DNA of 64,000 nt from Pseudorasbora parva (GCF_024679245.1 NC_090174.1:16042933-16106932), one strand, 5' to 3'; counted from the first letter of the stretch, positions 34,948 to 61,772 are shown. Numbers and translations: made by a program. The notes: generated by a model not told the origin, from the sequence alone.

Positions 34948-37900
34948 ATGGTTAACCTTGGCCTCACTAAAGTTGATGATGCGGTTGTAGCAAAGCACCC
35001 GGTGCGTATGTTTCATATTGTAACGCTATTGTTGAGTTTAATGGAATAACCATATAGTCTGTGTAGCCTATATTATCATTAACTGATTAATGTATTTGAG
35101 TAAAATTTTATTTAAATAATTAAAATCTACCTCTAGACAGTTGTCTAGTCTTCTGCAAAAAATAGAAATAAATCGTTTGCTTTTTGAATGCATATGCCTG
35201 AAATTTAAAAGAATTTGAACAATATACAAAAAAAATCTTATCAAAGTCTAATCTATCTAATCTTATATATATATCTTAATTATTAGATACTTCAGCAGTG
35301 AAGTGATTACTTTGAAGTAGGCATTTATTTTAGAGGCAGTGGGTTAATATGACTTATTGTTCAGCAATTACCCCAAACACTGTTGAAATTGACTTCTTGA
35401 ATTTAATATTATAGTTGTGTCCTTATTAGTGAAAATATATAATTTGTATTATAAGTGCATCTGTATGTTATGTTAAAAGATGTTTTTTTTTTCAAGTAGT
35501 CTGTGAGTTATGAAGGAAAATGTAAAAAATGTTACAGTTGCCCCTGAACTCCCCCTTCTCAAATAGGTATATTTAACAGTAAAAAAAATATTTTTCTCAA
35601 ATCTCTAAATTGTAAATAAACAGCTGGTTACCATTTTGTTGAATTAAGTGTAAAATCTTTCTACTACTGCATGCTTTTGGATTATGGGGGAAACCCATGC
35701 AGACACAGGGAGAACATGCAAACATACAGAGAGGCCTCTTGGCTCAGTCTGAATGTAAATAAAATTTTGATTTAGTTGAAAATTTTGTGTCCATGTAAAC
35801 TGTAACTATTTTTTCCCCCCACTATCCTCAGGGTTTGCAGCAGTACGCCGCCTGTCAGTCTTATGCCTTTATGAAAGGCACAGCAAGCTTCATACTGGGT
35901 TAGTGTCATGTTTACTTTAAGAAGTGTTTATTTCTGATATGTCTGAACAGTTTGTGTTTGTGAAAGTAAATGACAAACAAGATGCTATTCTTTTCCATAT
36001 CTCTTTCGTTTGCACAGTGATTAGATCAAATTAAGAGTTTATCTTTCTTCACATCAGTTTCATTGAGTATAAGATTTTTCTACTTAGAAAACACACCCTT
36101 GTAAGCTTACATGTCCTCTAGATATTCAGAACCATCTTAACAGTGTATCATGTTATACTTTTTTCAGCAGAAACATTTGAGACAAAGTTACTGGTATAAA
36201 ACATTTCTGAGTGTGACAACCCCATCATGTCCTGAATTATTATTAACAAACTTTGTTTTTTTAATCCTTTGGCTTTGGGTGAAAACTTTACTATCCTCAA
36301 ACAGGCACAGCGGGTTTATTTTTTGCACAGCGAGCACTTCAGAAAATAATCCCATATCCCCTTCAGTGGAATCTTCTAGTATCTATTGGTAAGTCTGATG
36401 CATGTTTGAGGATCATGCTAGAGAAGACCCTTAACTGAAATACACATATTTTTTCAAAACCATATAGGCTTAATTCAAAATGTTATAAAGAAAATGATTT
36501 GTGTAATCTATTTGATTGATTGTAAGCTATTTTTTCCCTTTGGTCTTCCCAGTTTCCTCGTCAGTATTCAGTTATTCAGTTACTCGCTGGGAAACTATGA
36601 AGTGCTCAGACTTGTGGTTATATCTTGAGACAGGAAATGTTCCTGACAGAAACTCTCCTAGTAAGTATTTAGTGGTTTGTCTCCGTAATTTCTCTAATTT
36701 TATACCAACGCAAGTAACAATAGCTATTTGGCTATAGCTATCTTGGGTCTCAAACTAGAGGATTTCAGTTTTAATTTTGATATATACAAAACATTAAATA
36801 CAGAAGCAAAATAACATGTTACTCTTAATTGATGAGAAAAAAGGAAGACTACATTGTGGCTATATACACTGATCAGGCATAACATTATGACCTAATATTG
36901 TGTTAATCCACCTTTTGCTGCCAAAACAGCCCTGACCTGTCGAGGCATGGACTCCACTAGACCCCTGGAGGTGTGCTGTGGTATCTGGCACCAAGATGTT
37001 AGCAGCATATCCTTTAAGTCCTGTAAGGTGCATGGTGGCGCCTCCATGGATTGGATTGGATTTGTTTGTTCAGCACATCCCACAGATGCTTGATTGGATT
37101 GAGATCTGGGGAATTTGGAGGCCAAGTCGACGCCTCAAACCATTCCTGAACCATTTTTGCTTTGTGGCAGTGTGAACATTATCCTGCTGAAAGAGGCCAC
37201 AGCCACCAGGGAATACCTTTCCATAAAAGGGTGTACATGGTCTGGAAAAATGCCTTGGTAGGTGGTAGGTGTCAAAGCAACATCCACATGAATGGCAGGA
37301 CCCAAGGATTCCCAGCAGAACGTTGCCCAAAGTATCACTCTGCCATCTTCCCATACTGCATTCTGGTGCCATGGGTTCCCCAGGTAAGCCACGCACTCGG
37401 CCCTTCTTATGATGGAAACGAAAATCTGATTCATCAGACCAGTGCTGCGTTCCACTCCACTTTAAGACATGCACTTGCAAACTTCCCTAAGCACTTGCCG
37501 CCATTTTGAAGTGCGTTCCACTTCATGAAGTGGACAAGGGAAGTTTATATGGACAGACCCTTGCTCCTTTGATTTTGACCGAGTGAGTGAGTCTACTTCA
37601 TATGTACACTTCAGGCAGCTTCATATACCACATTGCAACGCGATTGTGACGTCACCACATATCGCGTTTAATTTACCCCACCACAAACAACTCTGATATT
37701 TTTAAAAACATTTAAAACAACCCAAACACATCCATATACATATAAAACGCTGCATTAAACAATTTTGTAAAGGAAAAAATAAAAAAATAAATCAACTTCA
37801 TAGTTGATTCCAAGTGATCAAGGGCTTAGGGCGTTCCAGTTCAGTCCATTGCAAAGTTTCTGCAAGTAGTGGGCACTCATGCAACGTAAGCAATGACACA

Positions 37901-38991
37901 CATCCAAAGTGAACGAGACGGAGGGAAGTTTGCGAGTGAAGGGCATATTAAAAACGAACTGGAACGAAGCATAGGTCACCTTATTTCGTTGCTCCGTGGG
38001 CCAGTTCTGATACTCACATGCCCACTGTTGGCGTTTTCGGCTGTGGACAGGCATGCGGCTATGCAGTTCCATTTGCAACAAACTGCGATGCACTGTGTAT
38101 TCTGGCACCTTTCTATCAGAACCAACATTAACTTCTTCAGTCTGTTAGATCAGACCACACTCACCAGCCTTCACTCCCCCACATGCATCAATGAGCCTTG
38201 GCCGCCCATGACCCTGTCGCCGGTTCACCACTGTTCCTTCCTTGGACCACTTTTGATAGATACTGACCACTGCAGACTGGGAACACCCCACAAGAGCTGC
38301 TTTTGGAGATGCTCTGACCCAGTCGTCTAGCCATCACAATTTGGCCAATCTCACTCAAATCCTTACAGTTCACCTTTTTAAACACATCAACTTTGAAGAA
38401 AAAATGTTCACTTGCTGCCTAATATATCCCACCCACTAACAGGTGCCGTGATGAAGAGATGATGTGTTATTCACTTCACTTGTCAGTGGTCTTAATGTTA
38501 TGCCTGATTGGTGTATGTAAGCTATATAAAAAGTAAACTGAATTGCAGATAAATAATTCTACATCAATTATTTTTATAATATTTTTGTGTTTATCTGGGT
38601 TGCTTGGTTATTTTCTAGTTGTACTGGATTATTTTCTTTTCTGATGAGTTGATGATTTGTATTTATCAAAAGAAGTTGTAGATAACTTTTTGTGAAAGCA
38701 GTATTTCATGTCTAATGTATTTCATTTAGTACAATGCTACGGTATTATGCAGTACAATGCATAAAAGTTTCAGATACAGTGGAAAAAAGGTTCTTTAGAT
38801 TATTAAATTGTTCTTCACGATAAGAAAATAATGGTTCTTAAAAATAAAGTTCTTTTTAGGGTATATTTTGGACTTCATGATGGAGGAATCTGATCATTGT
38901 TTCTTTATTATTCACCCTAGAGGAAGAACCACAAACTCCTGCAACACCTGCAGACCCCAAAGTCACAAGCTATGGGGATGTGATGGAATGA
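34948..38991 (+). CDS. tmem141: tmem141, transmembrane protein 141
   Basis: Five exons, 34948-35001, 35832-35898, 36305-36388, 36553-36660 and 38921-38991, join to 384 nt, giving 127 residues plus TGA. The start MVNLGLTKVDDAVVAKHP and the following QQYAACQSYAFMKG match the vertebrate TMEM141 family. Two hydrophobic segments are visible, about residues 34-52 (SFILGTAGLFFAQ) and 62-78 (WNLLVSIVSSSVFSYSV), separated by the conserved KIIPYPLQW turn. TRWETMKCSDLWLYLETG follows, then a Pro/Thr-rich tail ending SYGDVME. The tail makes it somewhat longer than the human protein (about 108 residues). The family is a small two-helix membrane protein of unknown function. Intron 4 (36661-38920) contains a Tc1 copy with a second element inside it. 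Splice sites are canonical and every phase agrees. Confidence 0.93.
36867..38513 (-). mobile_element. Tc1-like copy, family C, in tmem141 intron 4
   Basis: TA-flanked (36865-36866, 38514-38515), with ends CACTGATCAGGCATAACATT and, inverted, CACCAATCAGGCATAACATT. Minus-strand transposase pieces include [17 protein letters not shown] sequence near 38330 and SMPRQVRAVLAAKGG near 36950. A 529-bp element is inserted at 37443-37971. It is the same family and orientation as 24257-25776. Confidence 0.85.
37443..37971. mobile_element. nonautonomous element nested in the Tc1 copy
   Basis: The ends TGCTGCGTTCCACTCCAC and, inverted, TGCTTCGTTCCAGTTCGT interrupt an otherwise continuous family C sequence (GATTCATCAGACC to the left, CACCTTATTTCGTTGCTCC to the right). 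The interior carries AAGTGGAC repeats. A diverged relative lies at 58590-59125. Superfamily is uncertain because only a 2-bp AG repeat flanks it. Confidence 0.65.
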
Positions 38992-39134
38992 GCCTTCAAA
39001 GAATTTTATGTGTGTGTGTGTGTTTCAAGTAATAATTGATATTTAAAATGATTTTGCTTTCTTTCTCATCAGATTTACACAATCAAATGTTTTATGAAAG
39101 GAGTGTATATAGTCATCTAGCATGATGAACCTGA

Positions 39135-39140
39135 AATAAA
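39135..39140 (+). terminator. tmem141: tmem141 polyadenylation signal
   Basis: AATAAA occurs 144 bp after the tmem141 stop, the first such hexamer downstream. It implies a short 3' UTR of about 160 bp. Confidence 0.6.
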
Positions 39141-40377
39141 ATATTTCACTCTTAATAAAAATCTGGATTACTTGTCAGAGTCCACCAGACAAGGATCTGT
39201 TATCTTGGAACAGTTACAAATCAGTCCTTTGAGATACAAAAGACAGAGGCACATATTTGTTCCTTTACGTAAGGAAACAATTGTGTATCTCAAGTCGATC
39301 GCATTACAGGGGGTTTGTGCCATTTTAAGTACAGAGGATCTTTTATTCTGAGCGTAAACTGGCGAATATGTTGAAAAGGTCTCAGAAAGATGAGAAGGCT
39401 AGAGGAACAAGGAGAGAGCTTGAATTTAAGTCCCAGGAATATGGATAATTATCAATGTTGCTTTGTCCCACTTTACCTGTTATTTTGTACATTTTTTGTT
39501 TAAAGTTGGTAACAATTGCAGAAAGATGTTACTGAAAGTTATGCTCTACTTTTTATGTAAAAATGTCTTTTGCAGTTTATTCGTTCTTAGAATAATTTAT
39601 TCTCTTTATATCAACTTTCATATTTATTAAACATTAATAATGAACATTACACATTATTTCAATGTTTCCGTGTAATTACACAAATAAGTACGGAGTGATA
39701 ATTAACATGTAGTATTATGGGGTTAGATTTTGCTTAAGGTTTAGTTGCTTGTGATTAAACAATTTGCTGTTATACAGTATATGTAACGAGAACATTAAGT
39801 GTTCCTGAATATTCTTTACAGCGGGGTTGCAATGGATGTAAGACCATAGTAAGGTAAAGACACAGTTGAGGTGCCCATCAAATGCATGCCCGTGCCTGCG
39901 TCCCAATGTGTAGCTATCAATCCTATGACAGATATGGTGGATAGTTTGCATATTGGCCCTGTCCCAAATGGCACCCTAAACCCTCACGGCCTTCCTCTGA
40001 GTCCGCACTTTCACGACGTAATGCCGCTTTGACGGCCGGGTAGAAGCTCTATGGGTAGAAGTCCTATACGTAGCTCGCAAACTTGCGGGCTTCGCTGAAG
40101 TGCGCATCGAGGGCGCTATAGCAGCCGCAAAGGGGGCACTCACGAGCACCCTTCTTTAAGCTTAAATGACGAATGGGACACTTTACGGTCTTATGGACTT
40201 AACGGACACGTGCACGCAATGGCCATTGTAAGTCCACAAGACCGAAAGTGCACATTAATAAGTGTGCCATTTGGGACGGTCTTTGAGACGCAGGGGGGTG
40301 TCACTTGATGTAATTTACAACCGTCCAATCACTGGACATGTAACAAAGGATGGGGCAATGTTTTGATTGGTTAAAAA
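39141..40377. other. spacer between tmem141 and slc25a35
   Basis: Mostly AT-rich unique-looking sequence. The MITE at 39955-40283 is the only recognised element. No coding frame is supported. Confidence 0.45.
39955..40283. mobile_element. MITE with GTCCCAAATGGCAC ends
   Basis: The left arm CTGTCCCAAATGGCACCC and the inverted right arm CCGTCCCAAATGGCACAC enclose about 290 bp of CpG-rich sequence. I recognise this as a common fish repeat type; exact ends and target duplication were not resolved. Confidence 0.6.
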
Positions 40378-40663
40378 TACTGAGTTGGGAAGATAGACGC
40401 CCGGCGCGGCGCGCCCTGGCAAATGCAATCTGACATCAGCAAAATGTCTACGCGCATCGCATGACTGGGAGGAGGATTATACAAGATACTCCTCTGCTTC
40501 TTAAAAATGGCACTATAAAATTGTTTGTCAGTTATCCTAACTAGTACTTTATTAATATGTTCTTTTATTTACAGGCTGCTAAAAAAAGTAAAACTGTTTC
40601 TAGTTGAAAGTCAAACTAAACAGCCTGTCCATCACCTGTTTCCGAGCATTCCGCGATTGAAAC
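40378..40663 (+). promoter_or_regulatory. slc25a35: slc25a35 upstream region with possible 5' UTR exon
   Basis: A short CpG-rich patch at about 40398-40420 (CGCCCGGCGCGGCGCGCC) is followed by a T-rich tract and an acceptor-like TTTATTTACAG ending at 40574. The ATG exon may therefore begin at 40575 after a noncoding first exon. Promoter and splice use are both inferred from sequence alone. Confidence 0.35.
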
Positions 40664-47388
<6,725 letters not shown>

Positions 47389-47700
47389 CGTTTTGCTATT
47401 GCTTGCATCAGCAAAATATCTGATTAGCTGATTGAAAACACAATCAAGCACTAAGGTATGAAAGGCCCTCGCTTTAGTTTGAATATAGTCACATAACACA
47501 GCAGAGTGACTATACTCTCTCAATGCAGCATGGCCTCAAGTGCCTTATTGCTTTTATAAAGCAGTTACTACATATTAAAACATTATTTTATTAAACATCA
47601 ATCTTCAACTGGCAACCTTCATCTAGAAGTACTTCCTTATTTAACAGAATGTTGCTATGAAATCATGTGCAAAGGGAGCTGCGCAGTGACTGGGATTAAC

Positions 47701-47706
47701 AATAAA
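47701..47706 (+). terminator. slc25a35: slc25a35 polyadenylation signal
   Basis: AATAAA lies 313 bp after the slc25a35 stop codon. A later AATAAA-containing run near 48490 is an alternative. Confidence 0.5.
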
Positions 47707-49132
47707 ACTCATTGGAAAGGATGGACAATGTAGTTAATTCGTTATTTTCTAATACATCACACTCCAGCAAGGTTTTGCAAAAGGTTCAATGGAAGCATAA
47801 TATATCTACACTCACTGGTTGAATCAAAGTTACTGTAAGTTTTGTGTGCATTTTCATTATGCCAATTAATGATTTCCTGAATCCTGATTGGGTGACTGTT
47901 GACTGAATGATTAATCCTTTTTAAAAGAACTAAACAGATATATAATAACCCTTTTCTAAAGATTAAATATGATCCACTGGATCAGAATCAGTTGAACTAT
48001 TTTGTTTTATTGTAAAGTATGAATCACACAATGTAGTGATGTTTAGTTCTGAGTTCACACAGAGATTGTGAGTAGAATGACTAACAGAATAGTATTTTCA
48101 TTTTGTGACTTTGCCTTGACAACTGTATCTTGTTGCTAATTATTAATCAACTGAAATGACAAAGACTTACTTTTGAGTAGTAGAAGTTAGAATGAAGTTG
48201 CATTCAAACTGAATGGTTAAAACATAACATTAGGAATATATTTTTTCTCCCACCTGTTTGATGCCTTTAAACGTCCTAGAATATTAGGACATTAAGACAC
48301 TATTCAATGGGATACAGGATAATGGTAACCATTTGCCTTAAGTGTGCTCTACTGAAAGTGTATGAACTCATGTTTAATGCTTTAGAGAAACTAATATAAT
48401 GAATTATCTGTGTTAAATTATTTAAAAGTTTAAATATATTAGGTGCATATTTCTGTAACATAGGTCTGTAACATGACAGTATATCATTTGAAAATAAATT
48501 ATTTTTTAAAAGAATGAGTCGTATTTATTACTATAAACATGACATTAACACTGCAGCATGTCCTTGTTTTAAGTACAAATACACCACTGGTCATCTAATC
48601 CTCAAAACATGTCTACACACTTAATTCACACTCAAATGTCTGAATGTCATTGTATTAATCAAATCATCTAGTGAAATCAGCATGGGAATAATGATAACCT
48701 CTTTTTTTTTTTTACTGTTAATAATTTTACATGGATTTATGAAGATAGTTACCCATATGTTTACAGGTGTAGTTAATCACATTAACTATAGACATAGAAC
48801 CAAACTTTTTGTGAAATGTTTTGATTGTACTGTGTTGTAGTTGTGTTGCATTGTATTTAAAATAAAATGTTTTAACATTTATAACATTGTGATAACATTG
48901 TCTGATGTTATCTAATGCACTGATATTCAAACATTAAGTGTGACTTAAGTGACCAAATACTTGAAGTAAAAAAAAAAAAAATCCCTGTCTTAAAGAACGA
49001 TAGGAAATCTTTCAGAATGATAGGAAAGTTGATGAATGGGTGAAAGTGTTTTACATTTCAGTTTCAACACAGAAAAGTTAGTAATAGAGATGTTTGAATC
49101 AGCATACAAAAAGACATTGATGACTGTAAACA
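47707..49132. other. spacer between convergent slc25a35 and rangrf
   Basis: AT-rich unique-looking sequence lies between the two 3' ends. I see no inverted repeats, no splice-bounded open frame and no RNA gene, only a poly-A run near 48969. It probably contains the 3' UTR tails of both genes. Confidence 0.5.
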
Positions 49133-49138
49133 TTTATT
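49133..49138 (-). terminator. rangrf: candidate rangrf polyadenylation signal
   Basis: TTTATT on the + strand reads AATAAA on the - strand, about 425 bp beyond the rangrf stop. It is the most plausible 3' end signal seen, but the choice is inferred. Confidence 0.35.
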
Positions 49139-49562
49139 ACATCAAGAAAACGCCAAAGAAATGCTGCGGAATGAATCAGCATAAATGATTTTTTCATTCA
49201 TGCTGATAAATGCATTTCATTTATGCTGATCATTCTCATAAATGAGAATTTGCATTGAGTCAAATAAACGCTGGTTTTCAACTTGAGAAGGAAACACAAT
49301 GTTTTTCTTCTTAAGAATTGTATTTTTTTTTCTTTTGAATAATTGAAGATTCTGTATTTTTTTGCATATTCATATACGAACATAACTATACATATACTTG
49401 CACTACAAGGGACAATATTTCATAGAGACAGCTTTTTAGGTGTTGTAAAGTTTGAATTTTAACCCGTTCAGCCATTGTAAATGCATAATTTTAAAAGTTT
49501 CTGGAAAAAAGTCTCTTGTAATGGAAGTTTGAATCTCGTGTTTAATAATATGCAGGAAGAAT

Positions 49563-57007
<7,445 letters not shown>

Positions 57008-57396
57008 AGCTGTGCTCGCCACTGCAATGGTAAAGGTATTTTTGTGCAACATATCAAAGAAAAGTATACTGTAGTATTATCATAGTACTGTAGTATCATA
57101 CTTTTATTTGTCAATTTTATTGCGTCTCAACACAATGTCAACATTTTAATTAAACACATCGTATTTTCATCATAAAGGTAGCTAGGCATAATGATATCAA
57201 CTTAAACTTAGGCCATATCAATACTTCCACATAAATGTATGCAACAGACTCACGACTAACCAGCATCTAACCAGCCGCGACGACTTCCCTCCATCAGCTG
57301 GCACCGGATGTGATGTGAATTGAGATCCTTTCAAAGCCTGCCCTCTAGTGGTGTTTTAAATTTCAAATGACGTTGTCCGCCCCATGGGAGAGGGAG

Positions 57397-57530
57397 TAAA
57401 ATCTTTGCGTGGCAGGGGGAGCTGCCACAAAAACCTGCCAGGACTAAAGGCAGCTGTCACAGAACCCGTCACTGCTGGAGGCAGCTCCTCTAAAACCTGC
57501 CACTGCCGGAGGCAGCTGCCCGGCCGATAT
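57397..57530. repeat. GC-rich short-period repeat
   Basis: Imperfect units built from CCTGCCACTGCCGGAGGCAG recur about four times (near 57433, 57466, 57499 and part of 57410), each with a GGCAGCTG core that is self-complementary. Confidence 0.65.
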
Positions 57531-58348
57531 ATGCGTGTGATCGAAAGGACAACGCTGTTCTTTCTTCACAATATGCATTTCTAGCGTTTTTACACAAACT
57601 ACAGTACGCGAGAGCCTCTACGGTATGCACAATAGGTCAATATTCACCACGAATGTCCCATGGTCCGCCCTACGTGTCCGCCTAGCGATATTTTTCCCCC
57701 CAGGATGGTAGATGGCAGCCAGCATAGCCTACTAAGAAATATGTCCGTGTCTTCAGATTTATATTTATGTTTCACAATTTCATGTTTTGTGATGAGGAAA
57801 TATGTATTAATAATGACCATGATAATGACATATTACAAGGAGAGGGTGAAACATGAGGACATTTGGCCATATGTCCCCACTTTTTAAAATGCTTATAAAT
57901 CATACAGGATGATTTTTTTTTTTTTAGAAAGTAAAAATGCAGAATGTTTCCTGTGATGGTAGGTTTAGGGGCACGGGCAGTGTAAAAATCCTACGCCCTA
58001 AGAATGTCCCCATATGTCACAAAAACAAACTTTGTGTTTGTGTGTATGTGTGTGTGTAGGCTATGTTGGATTGACTTCGTTTACTTCTGTTGTAAAGACG
58101 ATCAAAACAGATGACAGCCTTCCATGCCATGAACGTGAGATGTACAATCGGAGGAGAGCCTCTAGCCAATCATAGACGAAAAAGGCGGTTCCCCTACCAT
58201 TCTGCAAGATTTATTGTCTTGCAAATATATGTTTCATATACGTATATAACTGAAGCTGTGCTTATATAGCTAGGTATATACATGTGAGCATATCTCATAA
58301 TCTATTTATTTTGTGCCTGTTTTGTATATTATTTTTTTATTTGTTTTA

Positions 58349-58350
<2 letters not shown>

Positions 58351-58403
<53 letters not shown>
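58351..58403. repeat. (GT)n microsatellite
   Basis: About 26 GT units. Confidence 0.95.
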
Positions 58404-58405
<2 letters not shown>

Positions 58406-58589
58406 TTGAAAATAAATTCAGTTTATTTTTAAACAATTGCTTGTCTAGAACCATGTATAACAGCTTTTGATCAGGCGTATAAAACAGCTACTAAGCGGAC
58501 ACGATTTCACATGCGGACAGGATTTGTCGGATTTGTCATGACAACGGAACCAATTAATTGTCTGAAAATCATGCTCGCCGTTTTGAATG

Positions 58590-59125
58590 GCAATCCATTC
58601 CACTTCCGAGTGCGTTCCACTTCGTGAAGTGGACGAGGGACGATTATATTAACAGACCCTTGCTCGCTCCCTCAATTTTAAAAGATGGAGCGAGTCCACT
58701 TCATAATGTAGCCTACACTTCAGGCAACTTCACATACCACAATGCAACACGATTGTGACGTCAACACATAATACAAGAGTAGGCGACAAGAACAAGAGTA
58801 GGCGTTTCTAAATGTATGGGTGTCATGATGGGTGTTTATAAATCACGCAATGAAAATGATGACCCCACAGTTACCCTGCCCACAGTGACGTGGGCAAATC
58901 AGGTAACAACAGTTAAAAACAGTCCCTCTTGTATGGCCACGCCCACTGAGGTGGTAACGCCTATTCTATTACTAACCTGCAGAGAACTAGGGTGCGTCTC
59001 AATCAGCTCCCTAGTTAAGGAGTCAGGGAACTGATTAGGTTGATCAGTGCCCTGACAACTGAACTGGGATCTGATTGAGACGCGCCCAAGGGCATAATTA
59101 AAAACGAACCGGAACGCAGCACAAA
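58590..59125. mobile_element. diverged relative of the 37443-37971 element
   Basis: It shares GTGCGTTCCACTTC, GAAGTGGAC, CAGACCCTTGCTC and GATTGTGACGTCA with the copy in tmem141 intron 4, and ends in GAACCGGAACGCAGCA. An internal palindrome, 58989-59088, is absent from the other copy. Confidence 0.65.
58989..59088. mobile_element. about 100-bp palindromic MITE
   Basis: The arms GGGTGCGTCTCAATCAG and, inverted, GGGCGCGTCTCAATCAG enclose AGTCAGGG-type repeats. The left half recurs at about 62857-62915 within another element, supporting a mobile unit. Confidence 0.65.
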
Positions 59126-59908
59126 TCTTCAGTAAGAGATGAAGCTTTAGCCATGGCACTTCAAGATCAGCAGGTGTCGCCATCCTCCTAAATAATTTCA
59201 AAGGTCATATTGAGTCCCATATTGCAGATGAAGTTGGTCACTGGTTGATTCTCATCATGAACATAGATGGTCTGAAATTCATCTTAGCCAACATTTATGA
59301 ATATAACATCAGTAGACAAAACCGAAAACTGGTTTAAAGTTAGACAATCTTAAATGAACACACTCGACTGTCATTGGTGGTGACCTAAACCTTGTTCATG
59401 ACGTATTATAGTTTATAGAATTTCTTGATAAATATCCTTGCAGTCTGTAAGTCATCCAAACACCATATTCACAAACTTCTGCAAAAAAAACAAAATTTGG
59501 TTGATACTTTGGGACACTTAAATCCAGAAATATTTAAATACTCCTGGTTTAGTTCAAGCCACAATTATAAATCAAGAATTGATTACTGATTCTCATTCAG
59601 TAAAATGCTTAAAAAGGATAGTGAAAAAAAGAAGTAGACATACTTCTAATCAACTTTTAATCAGTTAAATTTGTACTGCATCAAACCAAACCCAGCTAAA
59701 GATGATAGACAGACAATATTAAGCATCCAACCTAAACTATTAAATTTACAGTCGTAAGGCCCATTTATTAGATCCAGATCTAAGTGGATAGAGGAGGGGG
59801 AAAATTATTAATCATAACAGCTTATTTCTTATTTCTCATATTTCTGGTGTCTTGAAAAAAGAAGACAGGAAAAAAATTGCTTATGATCCCTGATGGTTGA
59901 TAATAATG

Positions 59909-60947
59909 CATTAGACAAAAAGTATTTTACTTTGGGTGTTTTTGTCGACCTCAAAAAAGCCTTCGATACTATAGATCATAAATTGTTAATGAATAAATTA
60001 GAGCAGTATGGTTTTAGAGGCCACGCAGTTACCTTGACAATATAGATACCAGTATGTACAGTTTAATTTTCATCAATCAGAAATGCGAAAAGTAACTTGT
60101 GGGGTGTCCCAGGGTTCTTTGATTGGTCCTAAGTTGTTTATTTTATATATTAATGCCATTTGTAAGGTATCTGATTGGTTAAAATGTGTATTATTTGCAG
60201 ATGAAACTACACTGTATCTGGTGATAATATTCACCAACTAATTACTGATGTGACCAGAGAACTATCCAGAATCAAGCAATGGTTTGATCGAAATAAACTA
60301 TCCTTTAATTCAAGTAAAACTAAATATATTATATTCAGTTATCGACAAATTAAAACCAGCATGAGCTTAAAGATTGATGAAGTGGTACTAGAAAGGGTGA
60401 ATGAAAACAAATTTCTTGGAATAATATTAGATCATAAATTATCCTGGAAACCACACATTGCTCATGTTCAATCAAAATTGTCTAAAACAATAGCTATATT
60501 ACATAAAACAGCCATAAGGATAGTCAATCATTCACTGCATAAACCGACAAACTCAATATTCTGCAAATTTAAAGCAATAACATTTCCTGATATAGTCAGT
60601 CTGAATACGGGTGTCTTCATGTTTAAAGTCAATAGGAAAATATTCCCTGAAAACATACTATGTTTGTTTGAAAACAGGGAACAGAAGTATAACTTAAGAG
60701 GAGAGAGTATGTTTAAAAAACAAATGGTCAGAACAAACATTAAAATGAACACCATTTCAGTAAAAGGGGTCAACTTGTGGAATGATCTCACCGATGATCT
60801 CAAGAGGAGCAACTCCATTTTTTTTAAAACAGTTAAAAATCCAGATTTTTGACAAATATATGAATGCTTAAAATGTTTATAATAAGTTTGTGTATAATTT
60901 TTGAGCATTAATTGAAACAAAACAAGCAACAAACAAACATTTGTAAT

Positions 60948-61000
<53 letters not shown>

Positions 61001-61256
61001 TTGTATGTAAATATGTATGTATATGAGTATATATTCAGCACATGAATATGACTATGTTTATATGTATGCATATGTTTATACATGTATAATGTTTATGTTT
61101 AAATTTTGATGGGAAGTTGTTGTTTTGTAAATAGGATAGGCATAATAAACCATGGCTTCAGCCTACACCTTTTCGGTTATTCTCCTAGTTTGTAATGAAT
61201 TTGCTGTACATATATTTCGTTTGATGTTTAGTAACCGAATAAACTTTCATTCATTC
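59909..61256 (+). mobile_element. 5'-truncated L2/Rex-like LINE inserted in a LINE
   Basis: AATAATG is present at 59902-59908 and 61257-61263. Inside, reverse transcriptase sequence begins mid-domain with GVFVDLKKAFDTIDHKLL. It continues (60250-60852) with ELSRIKQWFDRNKLSFNSSK and FLGIILDHKLSWKPH, the RT thumb region of CR1/L2/Rex-type elements. The tail ends in ATTCATTCAATA-like repeats. It has stops before 60250 but a 200-codon open 3' part. Confidence 0.8.
60951..60996. repeat. (GT)n microsatellite
   Basis: About 23 GT units in the 3' region of the inserted LINE. Confidence 0.95.
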
Positions 61257-61569
61257 AATAATGAAGTCACAGATGAAAAAGTAATCTCTTCAGAAATCTG
61301 TAAATTTTATAGCCAGCTATAACTCTACATTTTCTAGCATCGACTGTCAGAAGTTTTTTCAGGATATAGCTAAACATATTCCAAAAATAGAGGATGGCCT
61401 CAAACAAAAATATGATAATCAAATAACAATTACAGAACTAGACGTATTAATTGGTCTTCTCTAACAAAGCCCCCGGATCTGATGGTCTCACAGGTGACTT
61501 TTACAGACATTTAGACCTGCTGCTACAAGTCTTTACTGAGATATTCGAAACATGTGCTTTTTTGTAAGT

Positions 61570-61772
61570 TATGTAAGTTATTCAACTAAATATCCAAATA
61601 AAATTAATTTATAGGTCTTAATTAATTGTATAAACTATAATACTGATCTGCCAACATTGTTGCTATATGATAAATTGAAATGATGAGCTGATAACATCAC
61701 TGTTTTCTCCAGAATGACTGTACAGCCAAATCAAATCGTCATTGTAAAAGCGCTATATAAATAAAGTTGACT
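61570..61772. repeat. dispersed repeat, copy 2
   Basis: It shares GACTGTACAGCCAAATCAAA and TCATTGTAAAAGCGCTATAT-type sequence with 43160-43378, in the same orientation, ending AATAAAGTTGACTTG. It follows directly on the decayed LINE. Confidence 0.65.

Larger units (their letters stand above)
57260..58589. other. region upstream of rangrf
   Basis: It holds the presumed rangrf promoter near 57260-57300, a short-period GC-rich repeat (57397-57530) and a long GT microsatellite. No gene is supported. A 66-codon frame over the GC-rich repeat is repeat-derived. Confidence 0.4.
59135..61565 (+). mobile_element. decayed L1/Tx1-like LINE fragment split by another LINE
   Basis: Endonuclease-type sequence appears at 59200-59640 (HSTVIGGDLNLVHD-like region near 59365), followed by RSRSKWIEEGEN near 59780. 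After the inserted LINE, the frame resumes DNNEVTDEKVISSEICKFYS (61257-61310) and reaches SPGSDGLTGDFYRHLDL near 61468, the start of the RT region. Neither end is preserved. It is related in type to 29729-34746 but not the same copy family. Confidence 0.75.

Noticed and set aside
60528..60932. 134-codon minus frame
   Set aside because: It is the antisense shadow of the L2/Rex-like reverse transcriptase region read on the + strand.
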